Shown in pieces: positions 25,917 to 34,986 of a DNA stretch of 64,000 nt. The number at the start of each line of letters is the position of its first letter. The first letter of the stretch is position 1. A program made the position numbers and the translations under genes. A model generated the notes under the pieces. It made no database searches. It was given only the letters and a program-made list of their open reading frames with translations, and was not told the origin of the DNA. Source of the DNA: Bacillota bacterium (lineage in GTDB: Bacteria > Bacillota > Clostridia > Christensenellales > Aristaeellaceae); NCBI GenBank assembly GCA_023416585.1, contig JAEZHM010000068.1, positions 1-64,000 of the forward strand, given 5' to 3'.

Positions 25917-27020
25917 TCATGATATTCCTGCGGGGAACAGAAGACTTATCACCTGCGCCTCTTTCGCAAACAGAGCACAGCCGCCATTATGTCCGGTTTC
26001 CTGCGCGTTCAAATCCCGTACCTTTTTGAAAAAAGGCGACTCCAGCGCCTGTAAAAGCGTATGCTCCTTCAGGCTGATATCGGAATAGGGAGAAAAGGGG
26101 CAGGGTTCCGCGCCGCCGTAAGGATTGATGTGGAAAAAGCCGCGGCCGGCAGCCAGGCAGCCACCCATATGCTTTTCATCGCCGGGGAAAGAAAGGAAGA
26201 TCATCCCATCAAAGCGTTCCCGCAAATTTTCCTGGGCCTCATCCATCATCTCCCGTGCCGAATCATCAAGAGCCAGGTGCTCCGTTCCCGGAGCCACTGG
26301 CACATATTCGATAAAAAACACCAGGCGGCAGCCCATATCGTACAGCGATCTTAAAAAACCCGGCGAAGTAACCTCCACCATATTTTCGGTGGTGACGGTG
26401 AGGGAAACACCAAACAGCAGCTTTTTGTCATGCAGGTCGTTCAGTGCGCTTTGAGTAAGTTTAAAAGTTCCCTCACCCCTGCGCGCGTCGGTCGCCGCCT
26501 CGCCGCCTTCCAGACTGATCACCGGCACCAGGTTACGGTGGCTGTCCAACAGCTTAATCACGCCCTTGTCCAGCATGGTGCCATTGGTGAAGATGGGGAA
26601 CAAAATGCCTTCATGATCCGCCGCTCTATGCAGCACATCCAGGCGCAAAAGCGGCTCGCCCCCTGCCAGAAGCATGAAGGGTATTCCTGCCTCTTCCGCC
26701 TGCGAAAATACTCCGTCCCATTGCTCAGCTGTCAACAGCTTTTCCTTGCTTTGTTCGCCGCACAGTCCGTTAGCCCTGGCATAACAGCCCTTGCAGGCAA
26801 GATTGCAGGCGCTTGTGATGCTTGAGATCAAAAACATCGGGATGTGGCGGCCCTGCGCTTCATGTTCCAGCCGCCTTTTTTCCATCACGGTTTGCTGCTT
26901 ATAGTATTTTCGCAAAAACACGGTCTCCTTTGGATTGCGAAGCGTTGCCCGAAGGATATCCGCGATCAGCTTTTCCGCCCCTTTGTTTAAATATTCAGTC
27001 AGGTCATGGTTAGATTCCAT
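25917..27020 (-). CDS. Radical SAM protein with a SPASM-like C-terminal region
   Basis: A 367-residue protein with the radical SAM cluster motif CNLACKGC (about residues 72-79), the GGEPLLR motif and a C-terminal region containing GGCLAAGRGFFHINPYGGAEPCPF, resembling SPASM/twitch auxiliary-cluster domains. An N-terminal helical segment of about 65 residues precedes the core. A GGAAGGAA ribosome site supports the ATG at 27020. No peptide precursor gene is visible next to it, so peptide modification is only one possibility; the substrate is unknown. Confidence 0.88.
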   Translation of the reverse strand: MESNHDLTEYLNKGAEKLIADILRATLRNPKETVFLRKYYKQQTVMEKRRLEHEAQGRHIPMFLISSITSACNLACKGCYARANGLCGEQSKEKLLTAEQWDGVFSQAEEAGIPFMLLAGGEPLLRLDVLHRAADHEGILFPIFTNGTMLDKGVIKLLDSHRNLVPVISLEGGEAATDARRGEGTFKLTQSALNDLHDKKLLFGVSLTVTTENMVEVTSPGFLRSLYDMGCRLVFFIEYVPVAPGTEHLALDDSAREMMDEAQENLRERFDGMIFLSFPGDEKHMGGCLAAGRGFFHINPYGGAEPCPFSPYSDISLKEHTLLQALESPFFKKVRDLNAQETGHNGGCALFAKEAQVISLLFPAGIS

Positions 27021-27169
27021 GGTCAGTTCCTTCCTGCAGTTGTCTATTAGGTTATGTGTACCGGCAGGGCTTAGATACCCTCAAGTAACGCGTTGATTAT
27101 AGAAAAATGTGTCATTAGCGTCAATGGGATTTTCATTAGAACATGATGAGGAATTGATATTTCCCTAAC

Positions 27170-27201
27170 AAAAACCCCTTGCCAGCTTATGCGGCAAGGG
27201 G
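27170..27201 (-). terminator. Terminator of the phosphoribosyltransferase gene
   Basis: On the minus strand CCCCTTGCC / GGCAAGGGG stem with a nine-base loop, followed by TTTTTGTT. The 27021-27226 gap holds this and nothing else I recognise. Confidence 0.82.
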
Positions 27202-27226
27202 AAAGATGGAACATAAACGGAGTGCA

Positions 27227-27784
27227 TTATTCCAAAACGGTACCGTCTGCCTTGAACAGCGGCAGCGGCTCCAAATAAATGATATCGTCCCGTTTGCGGG
27301 CCACGCCTTCGGCCAGTATGGCCATGCGCCCTGCAATCTCGCCGCCGGCAGCACGGACCAGTTCCTCCACCGCATAAAGAGACTGGCCTGTGGAAATCAC
27401 ATCATCTACCACCAGCACCCTCTTGCCTTTGATGAGGGCTGCATCGTCGGCATCCAGAAAAAGCTGCTGCACGTTGGTGGTGGTGATAGACTTCACTGAT
27501 ACGGAAAACACATCCCGCATGTACAGCTTGGCGGACTTGCGCGCCAACAGATACTTGTTCTGGCCGCTTTGCCTGGCCATTTCATACACAAGAGGAATAC
27601 CCTTGGATTCGGCGGTGATCATGTAATCATAGGGCGGCGCTTTTTCCAAAAGCGCGCGTGCGGCTGCAATGGTCAGTTCTACGTCGCCAAAGATCACAAA
27701 TGCGCCGATATACAGGGAATCGTTCACACGGCAGATGGGCAACTCACGCTTGAGCCCAGCAATTTCAATGGGATATGTAAGCAT
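27227..27784 (-). CDS. Purine-type phosphoribosyltransferase family protein
   Basis: A 185-residue type-I phosphoribosyltransferase: the PRPP loop VLVVDDVISTGQSL (about residues 118-131) and an upstream hood with YDYMITAESKGIPLVYEMA, as in adenine/xanthine phosphoribosyltransferases. Start ATG at 27784 follows GGGGAG. It probably salvages a purine base in the cytoplasm, but the exact base is not determinable. Monocistronic and divergent from the hydrolase gene. Confidence 0.85.
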   Translation of the reverse strand: MLTYPIEIAGLKRELPICRVNDSLYIGAFVIFGDVELTIAAARALLEKAPPYDYMITAESKGIPLVYEMARQSGQNKYLLARKSAKLYMRDVFSVSVKSITTTNVQQLFLDADDAALIKGKRVLVVDDVISTGQSLYAVEELVRAAGGEIAGRMAILAEGVARKRDDIIYLEPLPLFKADGTVLE

Positions 27785-27904
27785 ATTGATTCTCCCCAAT
27801 GCAAAGGATTGGCCGGCAGGAAAACTGCCACGACGTCCATTATAAAACAACCGGGAGAAAAGTCAATGGAGCAATTCATTACCATATTTGAAGGAGGATT
27901 ATCC

Positions 27905-28828
27905 ATGGCAGCGTATGAAGAGAGTACCTTTTTATCCATTACAGGCGACCCGCTTCACAAGCTCGTTTGGCGCCCTGACAGGGATCCTATAGGCGTGGTG
28001 CAGCTTACGCACGGCATGGCGGAACATATTCTAAGATATAACAGCCTGGCCGAGGCCCTAAATGACGCTGGCTTTGCCGTAGTTGGCCACAACCACCTGG
28101 GCCACGGGGAAACAGCTGCAACGAAAGGATACTTCGCAAAAAGGAACGGCTGGGATGCACTGCTAAACGACATGCACAAAGTGCGTCTGGATACGGAAAA
28201 GGAATATCCCGGCCTGCCCTACTTCCTGCTGGGCCACAGCATGGGCAGCTTCCTTGTGCGCTGCTACCTGTTTGAGCATAGTCAAGGCTTGAAAGGCACG
28301 GTACTTTCAGGAACAGGTTCCTTCAGTGCAGCGGAAGCCAACCTGGGTCTGCTGTTGTCCAGAGTTATTATACTACTTGGCAGGGGAAAGCGTCCGGCCA
28401 AGCTGGTGGATACGCTGGCCTTCTCCGCAAACAACAAGTCCTTCCTGCCGGCACAAACACACTTTGATTGGCTCAGCCGGGACAAAGGGCAGGTTAAGGC
28501 ATATGTAGACGATCCCTTATGCGGCTTTTTGTTCACCGCCAAGGGATATCACGACCTGTTCACGGGCCTAAACCGGCTAAATAAAGCGGAAAACCTGCAA
28601 ACCATGAGCAAGGATCTTGCCGTGCTCTTCCTGGCGGGAAGCCGCGACTCGGTGGGCAAGAACGGTTTGGGAATGCAGCGGGTGGCGGATGCATTTCGTG
28701 ACGCAGGTATGAAAAATATCACAGTGAAGCTGTACCCCGAAGCCCGGCACGAGGTGTTCAACGAGGTGAACCGCCGGGAAGTCTATGATGATCTGATCAG
28801 CTGGCTGCTGAGCAAAATCGGGGAATAG
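27905..28828 (+). CDS. Alpha/beta hydrolase, lysophospholipase/monoglyceride-lipase type
   Basis: A 307-residue hydrolase of the serine-aminopeptidase S33 (Hydrolase_4) family. The nucleophile elbow is GHSMGS, the acid is the Asp in LAGSRDSVGKNG and the histidine is in PEARHEVFNEV. GVVQLTHGMAEH near the start carries the oxyanion loop. No signal peptide. ATG at 27905 follows GAAGGAGGATT. Confidence 0.9.
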   Translation: MAAYEESTFLSITGDPLHKLVWRPDRDPIGVVQLTHGMAEHILRYNSLAEALNDAGFAVVGHNHLGHGETAATKGYFAKRNGWDALLNDMHKVRLDTEKEYPGLPYFLLGHSMGSFLVRCYLFEHSQGLKGTVLSGTGSFSAAEANLGLLLSRVIILLGRGKRPAKLVDTLAFSANNKSFLPAQTHFDWLSRDKGQVKAYVDDPLCGFLFTAKGYHDLFTGLNRLNKAENLQTMSKDLAVLFLAGSRDSVGKNGLGMQRVADAFRDAGMKNITVKLYPEARHEVFNEVNRREVYDDLISWLLSKIGE

Positions 28829-28902
28829 CATCTAAGAAAATGGCGATAGCAGGATTTTCGGATTATACTGCCCTGAAAATAGCATTTACTACTGCTATGG
28901 TA

Positions 28903-29004
28903 AACCTCCCCCAGCCTCCTTCGTCGGCAACCCCCTCCAGAGGGGGCCTTTTGGAAAGCCTCCCTCTGGAGGGAGGTGCCGCCCGCAGGCGGCGGAAGGA
29001 GGTT
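28903..29004. repeat. 102-bp palindromic (MITE-like) element, copy 1
   Basis: Ends are inverted (AACCTCC ... GGAGGTT). Inside lies CCTCCTTCGTCGG, then a strong inner palindrome around CCTCTGGAGGGAGG, then GCCGCCCGCAGGCGGCGGAAGG. It has exactly the same length as, and shares the 14-base block AGCCTCCTTCGTCG with, the element at 34021-34122. No open frame or transposase. The rest of the 28829-29166 gap holds nothing recognisable. Confidence 0.75.
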
Positions 29005-29166
29005 AAAAGGCCTCCATCTCTGTCCCTTTTGGTGATGCTTGCATCATAGGCATAGGTTCTAAAACATAAGCGCGTCGATGGACCTAGTGCAGGGTGGGGG
29101 CGGACGGGAATAGAACTTCGATAGAAAATGATGCAAACAACAAATCATTAATGTTTTGGTTTGGTA

Positions 29167-30735
29167 TCAGCTGCTTATCCACTCCGGATTATTCAATATG
29201 TTCCTGCAAAGGAAGAAGATCAATGGAGATACAAGGATATTCATCAGCGTCAATACAGCCAGCACCGTGATATTCACGGAAATGAACAGCACACTCATGG
29301 AATACAGCACAATGGACAGCACGACACCCGGCAGTATCAATATGATCATCACAAGGAAATAGAGCATGATCAGCAGTGCCTTCATCTTCATGCCGCTGAA
29401 CAGCTTTTCCAGAAGAAGGTTTCCGGCCACGAACAAAAGTGAAAAGCTGATTCTGGCCAGTACCATGAACGCAATCTCCAGCGGCGGAACCTTCAGTATC
29501 AGCCCCATAGGAATCATGAGCAGCAATGCTTCCGCCGCAAAACCCAGGATGGACTCCCTGAGGCAATGGATCAGCTTGCGGAAGGATGTTTCGGGCATCA
29601 TATAAATATAGGGGCGCGTAAGCTCCTTTACCCAGCGGCCCGAAGTAACGGTGAAAAGCTGCATATAGGTGGCAAAGGCAAAGCCGGGCAATAGCCCTTC
29701 TCCCCGCATGATAAACGCAAAGGCCAACGATACAAGAAGCATGATCATTGACATGGTGTCCAGCAAAAACCGTCTGGCCCGGCGGCTTTCCAGCCGGTGC
29801 TTGTAGTAAAAGACGGATGCGCCGAAACCGCGGTTTATGCCTGTTTTGCCAACCTTCACGTTTTCGGGAAGGACTTCCTGCATTTTTCCTTCCCGTTTTA
29901 AGGCGATGGTTTGGTGCATTGTTTCGGTAGCCTTTAATACATCCTCATAAAAGTCGGTTTGCTCACGGCTCAATAGTGCAATTCCGGCAGCTGTCCAAAG
30001 AATGGTTGCGCACAGGCTCCACACAACCTGAGCCCACTGAGCCTCCCATAGCCCCGTTACAAGGGCGCGCATCCAGCCGCCAACGGGGAACAGAAGCATG
30101 GGCAGCCGGGAGAGCCGCTCCGCACCTACCTTCATCCAAGCTGAAGAGTTTGCAAACACCGGCAGCAGCACATACAGCGCCGCCAGGCCGCACAGGGACA
30201 GCAAAACGGTCTTGGCGGCCTTCCTCTTTTTTTCGTTTTGGTGGGTCAAGCCATACATGGTCATGGCCGTAAGCTGCCCCAAGAACAGCGTAAGCCCGTA
30301 GCCTACAAGCACGATCAGCAAAAAGGTCAGTGGAACGCCGTACTGCTGGTGGATCCAGGCGTACTGAAACAGAAGGAAAAAGCCGACCATGAGCGATGTG
30401 CCCATCTGCTTGACCAGCCCGTACAGCAGTATTTTCTGGGGTTTTAGCGGTGCTGGAAACAAGAGATGGATATCCGCCAGGGAAAACAGCGTAGTTCCCC
30501 TGTTGACCCCCCGGTAGGCAGAGAAGGCAAACATGGCTATATACAGCATCGAAACGATGGCATACAGTTCCTCAATGGGCCGAAACTGCGCATTCACACC
30601 TTTTCCGCCAGCGAAAATCACAAAGCCAAGCATCGCCGCCATCAAAAGCGCTACAATCCAGTTGGACGGCTTTTTAAAGAAGGAGATGATTCTATTTTTC
30701 AGCGTGGTCAGGATTAGATAGGGCAGCGCATTCAT
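29167..30735 (-). CDS. Putative ABC exporter membrane protein
   Basis: A 522-residue protein with roughly twelve hydrophobic segments matching the layout of the Firmicutes putative ABC exporter family (PF16962): N-terminal MNALPYLILTTLKNRIISF, then YRGVNRGTTLFSLADIHLLFPAPLKPQ. It overlaps its ATPase gene by four bases. Cargo unknown. Confidence 0.87.
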   Translation of the reverse strand: MNALPYLILTTLKNRIISFFKKPSNWIVALLMAAMLGFVIFAGGKGVNAQFRPIEELYAIVSMLYIAMFAFSAYRGVNRGTTLFSLADIHLLFPAPLKPQKILLYGLVKQMGTSLMVGFFLLFQYAWIHQQYGVPLTFLLIVLVGYGLTLFLGQLTAMTMYGLTHQNEKKRKAAKTVLLSLCGLAALYVLLPVFANSSAWMKVGAERLSRLPMLLFPVGGWMRALVTGLWEAQWAQVVWSLCATILWTAAGIALLSREQTDFYEDVLKATETMHQTIALKREGKMQEVLPENVKVGKTGINRGFGASVFYYKHRLESRRARRFLLDTMSMIMLLVSLAFAFIMRGEGLLPGFAFATYMQLFTVTSGRWVKELTRPYIYMMPETSFRKLIHCLRESILGFAAEALLLMIPMGLILKVPPLEIAFMVLARISFSLLFVAGNLLLEKLFSGMKMKALLIMLYFLVMIILILPGVVLSIVLYSMSVLFISVNITVLAVLTLMNILVSPLIFFLCRNILNNPEWISS

Positions 30736-31442
30736 GCTGTGTGCCCCCCTCCCTCTGTGATTTCAAAAAACAGCTCCTCCAAGGATTTCTCGCCTTCCAT
30801 GCGGTTCTTGTTTTCCTTGGTGGCGGCAAAAGCGCCGTTCATCATAATGTGGGCCACATCCCAGTTATCCTCCACGCTGTCCAGCATGTGGGTGCTGATC
30901 AGAACCGACACTCCCTGTGCTTTCAGTTCCCGAAAGATTACCTTCAGCTCCTTGATGGCGTGGGGGTCCAGGCCTACCAGAGGCTCATCGAATATAATCA
31001 CCTTGGGCTTTGTGATGAGAGCACAGGCGATGCTTACTTTCTGCTGCATGCCCTTGGAAAGCTCCCTGCCCAGCTTATCCTGCTTGTCAGAAAGCTCCAG
31101 CCGGTCAAGAAGCTGCTTCGCATCCTTTTCCCAATCGTTCAATCTGTAAGCGCGCGCCATTAGTTCCAGATGCTCCTTGACTGTGAGCAGATCATAGATG
31201 GCCGGCATCTCCGGCACATACCCCAGTACCTTTTTAGCCTCAATGGACTTATTAATGTGTCCGTTTACGGTAATCTCGCCCTCATGGCGCAATAGTCCCG
31301 CGATGCATTTGATCATGGTGGATTTCCCCGCGCCGTTGGGGCCCAGCAGCACAGCGATTTGCCCATCACCCACCTGAAAACTGATGTCGTTGTTGGCTAC
31401 CGTTTTTCCGTACTTCTTTGTTACATGGCAAATGGATAACAT
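30732..31442 (-). CDS. ABC transporter ATP-binding protein
   Basis: A 236-residue ATPase with Walker A GPNGAGKST (about residues 34-42), signature LSKGMQQK, Walker B VIIFDEPLVGLD and H-loop LISTHML. It precedes and overlaps the putative exporter, forming a two-gene operon. Confidence 0.95.
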   Translation of the reverse strand: MLSICHVTKKYGKTVANNDISFQVGDGQIAVLLGPNGAGKSTMIKCIAGLLRHEGEITVNGHINKSIEAKKVLGYVPEMPAIYDLLTVKEHLELMARAYRLNDWEKDAKQLLDRLELSDKQDKLGRELSKGMQQKVSIACALITKPKVIIFDEPLVGLDPHAIKELKVIFRELKAQGVSVLISTHMLDSVEDNWDVAHIMMNGAFAATKENKNRMEGEKSLEELFFEITEGGGHTA

Positions 31443-31775
31443 ACCTTTACTCCTTTTCTCGTTTATCCAGTCAATATCCTAGCGGCTATGGGGGATATTG
31501 TCAATGCGGTATATCGCACCCCCGCAGTTCCCAGGTCCAAAGCAGCATATGAACGTCTGAATATTTCCACCTTTTTCATGATGAACCGAACCTGCACACG
31601 ACCTTTCATGATAAAAAGAAGGATTTTTATCCAGCCGGGTCGAATGCCTTTTTAATACCTCTGTCCGTTGCTGCCCGGGCGCCGCGCGAAAAGCAAGGAA
31701 AAGGGACTGCCCTTCGTTTTATATACATGCATGGATGCAAGTCCTATGGGGTAATCTATCCCTGGGAAGAAGAGG
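31443..31775. other. Intergenic region between divergent genes
   Basis: About 330 bases with no plausible gene. A loose inverted repeat CCTTTTT...AAAAAGAAGG at about 31570-31626 was seen; it could be a weak stem. No clear promoter boxes. Confidence 0.4.
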
Positions 31776-32906
31776 ATGATCAATATGAGCAGAAGCAAAA
31801 AGCAAAAAGATCCTATCCGTACATTGCTCCGGGGAATGATTTTCCTGGCGGTAGCCGCCGCCGTATGCTTCGCGATCTTTTATGGCTTGAACGCCTTTGA
31901 AAAGCATACCCTGGATCAGAAGATCAAGGATACGAAGGCCATCAATCAAAAGCGCGAGCAGGAATATTTGGCCGCTCAAGCAGAATATCAAAGCGCCACG
32001 CAAAAAGGACAAAACATTGACTGGCCTTCCGCCAAACCGGAAGGCTGGGATGTGATTGACGTAAGCTCCTTTCCCCTGGAAAACACGCAGAGCGCAACCA
32101 AGGACAGGGCTGAGCTGCTCATCGGTGGCATGATGCTGGTCAACCCGTGGCATAAGCTGCCTGCCGATTTCCCCACAGAAGGAACCCAAAGCGTGATCAC
32201 CGCTTCTGAAAGAAAGATAGGCGCCAAAAATGTGGATGTTAAGTTGTTTCGGCCTGCCATCGACGCCCTGAAACTTGCCATGCAGGATGCCGCCGCAGCG
32301 GGAATCAAGGAACTCTTCGTGGATGAAGGGTATAGAACCAACGAACAGCAAACGGAATTTTTTGAAAACAAAAAGAAGACTCTGGAGGACAAATTCAGCG
32401 GAGATACGCTGTACGAACAAACGAAGTTGCTGGTCAACGAGCCGGGCACCAGCGAATATCAAAGTGGTCTCGCCTTCCGTATGGGCCTGTACCCTAATCC
32501 CAACAAGTTGGGTTTCCAGGCATCCGACCAAGGCAAGTGGTTTACTGAAAACTGCTGGAAGTATGGCTTTATCTTCCGTTTCCCAACGAAGGATTTCCCA
32601 AATTCCTCCTGGATTGATAAATCCTATAAAACGGGTGTCACTATCCAGCTAAACCTGTACCGCTGGGTTGGCGCTCCCCACGCCACCGTCATGCAGCAAT
32701 TGGGCCTATGCCTGGAAGAGTATGTGGAATACCTGATCGAGCATCCCCATCTTGCCGTGTATGAAAACGGCACCCTCAAGTATGAGATTTTCAGAAAGCC
32801 GGTGGGCGACGAAGCCACCGTAAATTTCGACGTGCCCCTGGCCGCCGCCTACACGCTGGCCTCCCTGGATAACATGGGTGGCCTAGTCACGGCATTCATC
32901 TACTGA
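31776..32906 (+). CDS. Membrane-anchored VanY/D-alanyl-D-alanine carboxypeptidase-fold protein lacking active-site residues
   Basis: A 376-residue protein with one N-terminal membrane helix (about 20-40), a coiled-coil-like spacer and a VanY (peptidase M15B) domain from about 150. Fold motifs persist: VDEGYRTNEQQ, YGFIFRFP, YRWVGAPHA. The zinc motif SxHxxGxAxD reads SEYQSGLAFR (226-235), so His is Tyr228 and Asp is Arg235. The EPWH motif reads QLNL (291-294), so catalytic Glu is Gln291 and the zinc His is Leu294. It should not bind zinc or cleave peptides; a binding or regulatory role at the cell wall is inferred. An alternative start is ATG 31785. Confidence 0.85.
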   Translation: MINMSRSKKQKDPIRTLLRGMIFLAVAAAVCFAIFYGLNAFEKHTLDQKIKDTKAINQKREQEYLAAQAEYQSATQKGQNIDWPSAKPEGWDVIDVSSFPLENTQSATKDRAELLIGGMMLVNPWHKLPADFPTEGTQSVITASERKIGAKNVDVKLFRPAIDALKLAMQDAAAAGIKELFVDEGYRTNEQQTEFFENKKKTLEDKFSGDTLYEQTKLLVNEPGTSEYQSGLAFRMGLYPNPNKLGFQASDQGKWFTENCWKYGFIFRFPTKDFPNSSWIDKSYKTGVTIQLNLYRWVGAPHATVMQQLGLCLEEYVEYLIEHPHLAVYENGTLKYEIFRKPVGDEATVNFDVPLAAAYTLASLDNMGGLVTAFIY

Positions 32907-32920
32907 AAGCTGACCTACTC

Positions 32921-32956
32921 AAAAAATGGACCGCTGCATGGCGGTCCATTTTTTAT
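32921..32956 (+). terminator. Terminator after the VanY-fold gene
   Basis: Arms AAAAAATGGACCGC (32921-32934) and GCGGTCCATTTTTT (32941-32954) with a six-base loop and a T-run. Confidence 0.87.
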
Positions 32957-33131
32957 GATCCTATGGTTCGATGATTTTGACATGGGAATAAGCGCAGTAT
33001 CCATTAGTTTCCCGGAAAACAGGATGGATCAAGCCCATTTTTGCTATGGACTTTTGGATTGAAAAAAATATACTTAAAGCTGCATAGCAGCAAAAGAAAG
33101 GCATTTGCTTTTAGGAGAGTGAAAACAACCC

Positions 33132-33986
33132 ATGGTCAAAATTACAGCCGACAGCACATGCGACTTATCGCCCGCAATACTAAAAGAGCTGAACATCACT
33201 TTATGCCCTTTGCACATCCTGGCAGGGGAAAAAGATTTCAAGGATGGTGTGGACCTAACCCCTGCCGGTGTTTTTGATTTTACGGAACGGCAAGGGATCA
33301 TGTGCAGAACAGCCGCTGTCAACGTATACGAATACGAGCATCTTTTTGAGGAATTTTCTTTAGGCTTTGATGCGGTGGTTCATATCTGCATAGGATCTGA
33401 ATTCTCGGCATGCTTTCAGAATGCCGTGCTTGCCGCAGGACGCTTTCAAAACGTGTTTGTGGTAGATTCCCGCAACTTGTCCAGCGGAAGCGGGCATATC
33501 GTCTATGAGGCTGCCCTGATGGCAAAATCCGGCGCAGGAGCGAAGGAAATACTGTTAAGACTGAATACGCTGATCCCGCTGGTGGATGCAAGCTTTGTCA
33601 TTGACCGGCTGGATTATCTGCACAAAGGCGGCCGCTGCTCAGGCCTGGAGGCCGCAGGCGCCAAGCTGCTTCAAATTAAGCCCTGTATCGATGTACTTAA
33701 CGGGCAGATGAAAGTGGGCAAAAAATACCGCGGAAGCTTTGAACGCTGCCTGGAGAGCTATATTAAAGACAAGCTTTCCGATTTGAGCAGGGTAAACCTT
33801 AAACGCGTGTTCATCACTCATCCCATGTGTTCCGCCCAAACTGTTCAGCAGGTACGGGAAGCCATCCGCCGGTATGCTGATTTTGAAGAAGTGATCGAAA
33901 CCAATGCCGGCTGCACCATATCCAGCCATTGCGGACCTAAAACGCTGGGCATACTGTTCCTTAGAAACAGTGATAAGCAGGTGTAG
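33132..33986 (+). CDS. DegV-family fatty-acid-binding protein
   Basis: A 284-residue two-domain DegV protein: ITADSTCDLSPAI start, the SSGSG-type loop (NLSSGSGHIVYEAA) and FVIDRLDYLHKGGRCSG, which shape the lipid pocket, and a C-terminal SSHCGPKTLGILF. FakB-type DegV proteins present fatty acids to the FakA kinase for phospholipid synthesis; no fakA is in the window. Confidence 0.93.
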   Translation: MVKITADSTCDLSPAILKELNITLCPLHILAGEKDFKDGVDLTPAGVFDFTERQGIMCRTAAVNVYEYEHLFEEFSLGFDAVVHICIGSEFSACFQNAVLAAGRFQNVFVVDSRNLSSGSGHIVYEAALMAKSGAGAKEILLRLNTLIPLVDASFVIDRLDYLHKGGRCSGLEAAGAKLLQIKPCIDVLNGQMKVGKKYRGSFERCLESYIKDKLSDLSRVNLKRVFITHPMCSAQTVQQVREAIRRYADFEEVIETNAGCTISSHCGPKTLGILFLRNSDKQV

Positions 33987-34020
33987 AACGTAGCAGGTTT
34001 ATAGCATTAAGTACGTTTCT

Positions 34021-34122
34021 TTTACTCCTTCAGCCTCCTTCGTCGGCACCTCCCTCAAGAGGGAGGCTTTCCAAAAGGCTCCCTCTTGAGGGAGCTGTCG
34101 CCGCAGCGGCTGAAGGAGTAAA
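34021..34122. repeat. 102-bp palindromic (MITE-like) element, copy 2
   Basis: Inverted ends TTTACTCCTTCAGCC / GGCTGAAGGAGTAAA, the shared block AGCCTCCTTCGTCGG, and an inner palindrome CCCTCAAGAGGGAGG...CCCTCTTGAGGG. Same length and internal order as the element at 28903-29004, with compensating differences in its arms. Confidence 0.78.
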
Positions 34123-34160
34123 TGCTGCGGTATGTAGATGGCATAGATAATGATAAAACG

Positions 34161-34206
34161 AAAAAAAGCAAGGCCGGCACGCATGTCTTTTGCGTGCCGG
34201 CCTTGC
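34161..34206 (-). terminator. Terminator of the response-regulator gene
   Basis: Perfect 16-base arms GCAAGGCCGGCACGCA and TGCGTGCCGGCCTTGC with a seven-base loop; read on the minus strand it is followed by a T-run. Confidence 0.88.
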
Positions 34207-34235
34207 CTTCTTTTGAGAAGAGTGAAACAGGTTTC

Positions 34236-34880
34236 CTATGCCATTTTCAGCCGGTAGCCAAGCTTATACACTGTTTCAATACGGTCCATGCCCAGCTTTT
34301 TACGAAGCCGCTGCACATGCACATCCACAGTCCGGGTTTCTCCGATGCCCTGGTATCCCCAGGCGGTGCGCAGCAGCTGTTCCCTGGATACGGTGGTTTC
34401 CGGATTCTGCATCAGCGCATGCAAAAGGGCAAATTCCTGGGCAGTAAGCTCCAGCGGTTCTCCGGCCAGCTTTACAGCCTTTTCTTCCAGATTGATCTCC
34501 AAGCTGCCCAGTGTAAGCCTGTTTTCCGTTTCCTTCAAAAGCCCTTCCACCTGCAAAAGCAACTCCCGCTCATCAAAGGGTTTCACCAAAACGCGGCTGG
34601 GCCCGGCATACAAAGCCTGAAGGTGATCCTTTGTATCCGATTCACGGGTGATGAACAGCACGGGACATCTGCGTAAGGCAAGGTTTGTAAGGAAAGGATG
34701 GCTGTCCGTCCAGGGGAGGCGGGCGTTCATAATCACCAATCCGTTACTCAGCGCCTGCAGATATTCCCCCGCTTGCGCCGGGCTTTCCTCTACCCAGCAC
34801 CCATGACCTGCCTTAGTCAATATTTGCGTCATCTGACGGGCCGACTGTTTATCGCTTTCGATGATGAGCACTTCAGCCAT
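34236..34880 (-). CDS. OmpR/PhoB-type response regulator with an atypical receiver domain
   Basis: A 214-residue protein: receiver domain (1-115) and winged-helix domain (about 120-212, LTAQEFALLHALMQNP and TRTVDVHVQRLRKKLG). The phospho-acceptor position in LVIMNARLPW is Asn52 instead of Asp, and the acidic pair reads E8-S9; Thr78 and Lys100 (VKPFD) are kept. Phosphorylation at the usual site is therefore unlikely. No histidine kinase is adjacent, so it is an orphan. Start ATG 34880 follows GAGGTG. Probably a phosphorylation-independent DNA-binding regulator (inference). Confidence 0.9.
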   Translation of the reverse strand: MAEVLIIESDKQSARQMTQILTKAGHGCWVEESPAQAGEYLQALSNGLVIMNARLPWTDSHPFLTNLALRRCPVLFITRESDTKDHLQALYAGPSRVLVKPFDERELLLQVEGLLKETENRLTLGSLEINLEEKAVKLAGEPLELTAQEFALLHALMQNPETTVSREQLLRTAWGYQGIGETRTVDVHVQRLRKKLGMDRIETVYKLGYRLKMA

Positions 34881-34986
34881 GAATTTCACCTCATATATTA
34901 GACGTACCAAGTTTGGAAATTCATGCCGCATGATTCTTAAATTTATGAATAAATTGTGAAGAATTTTACGGAACGAGGACTGATCT

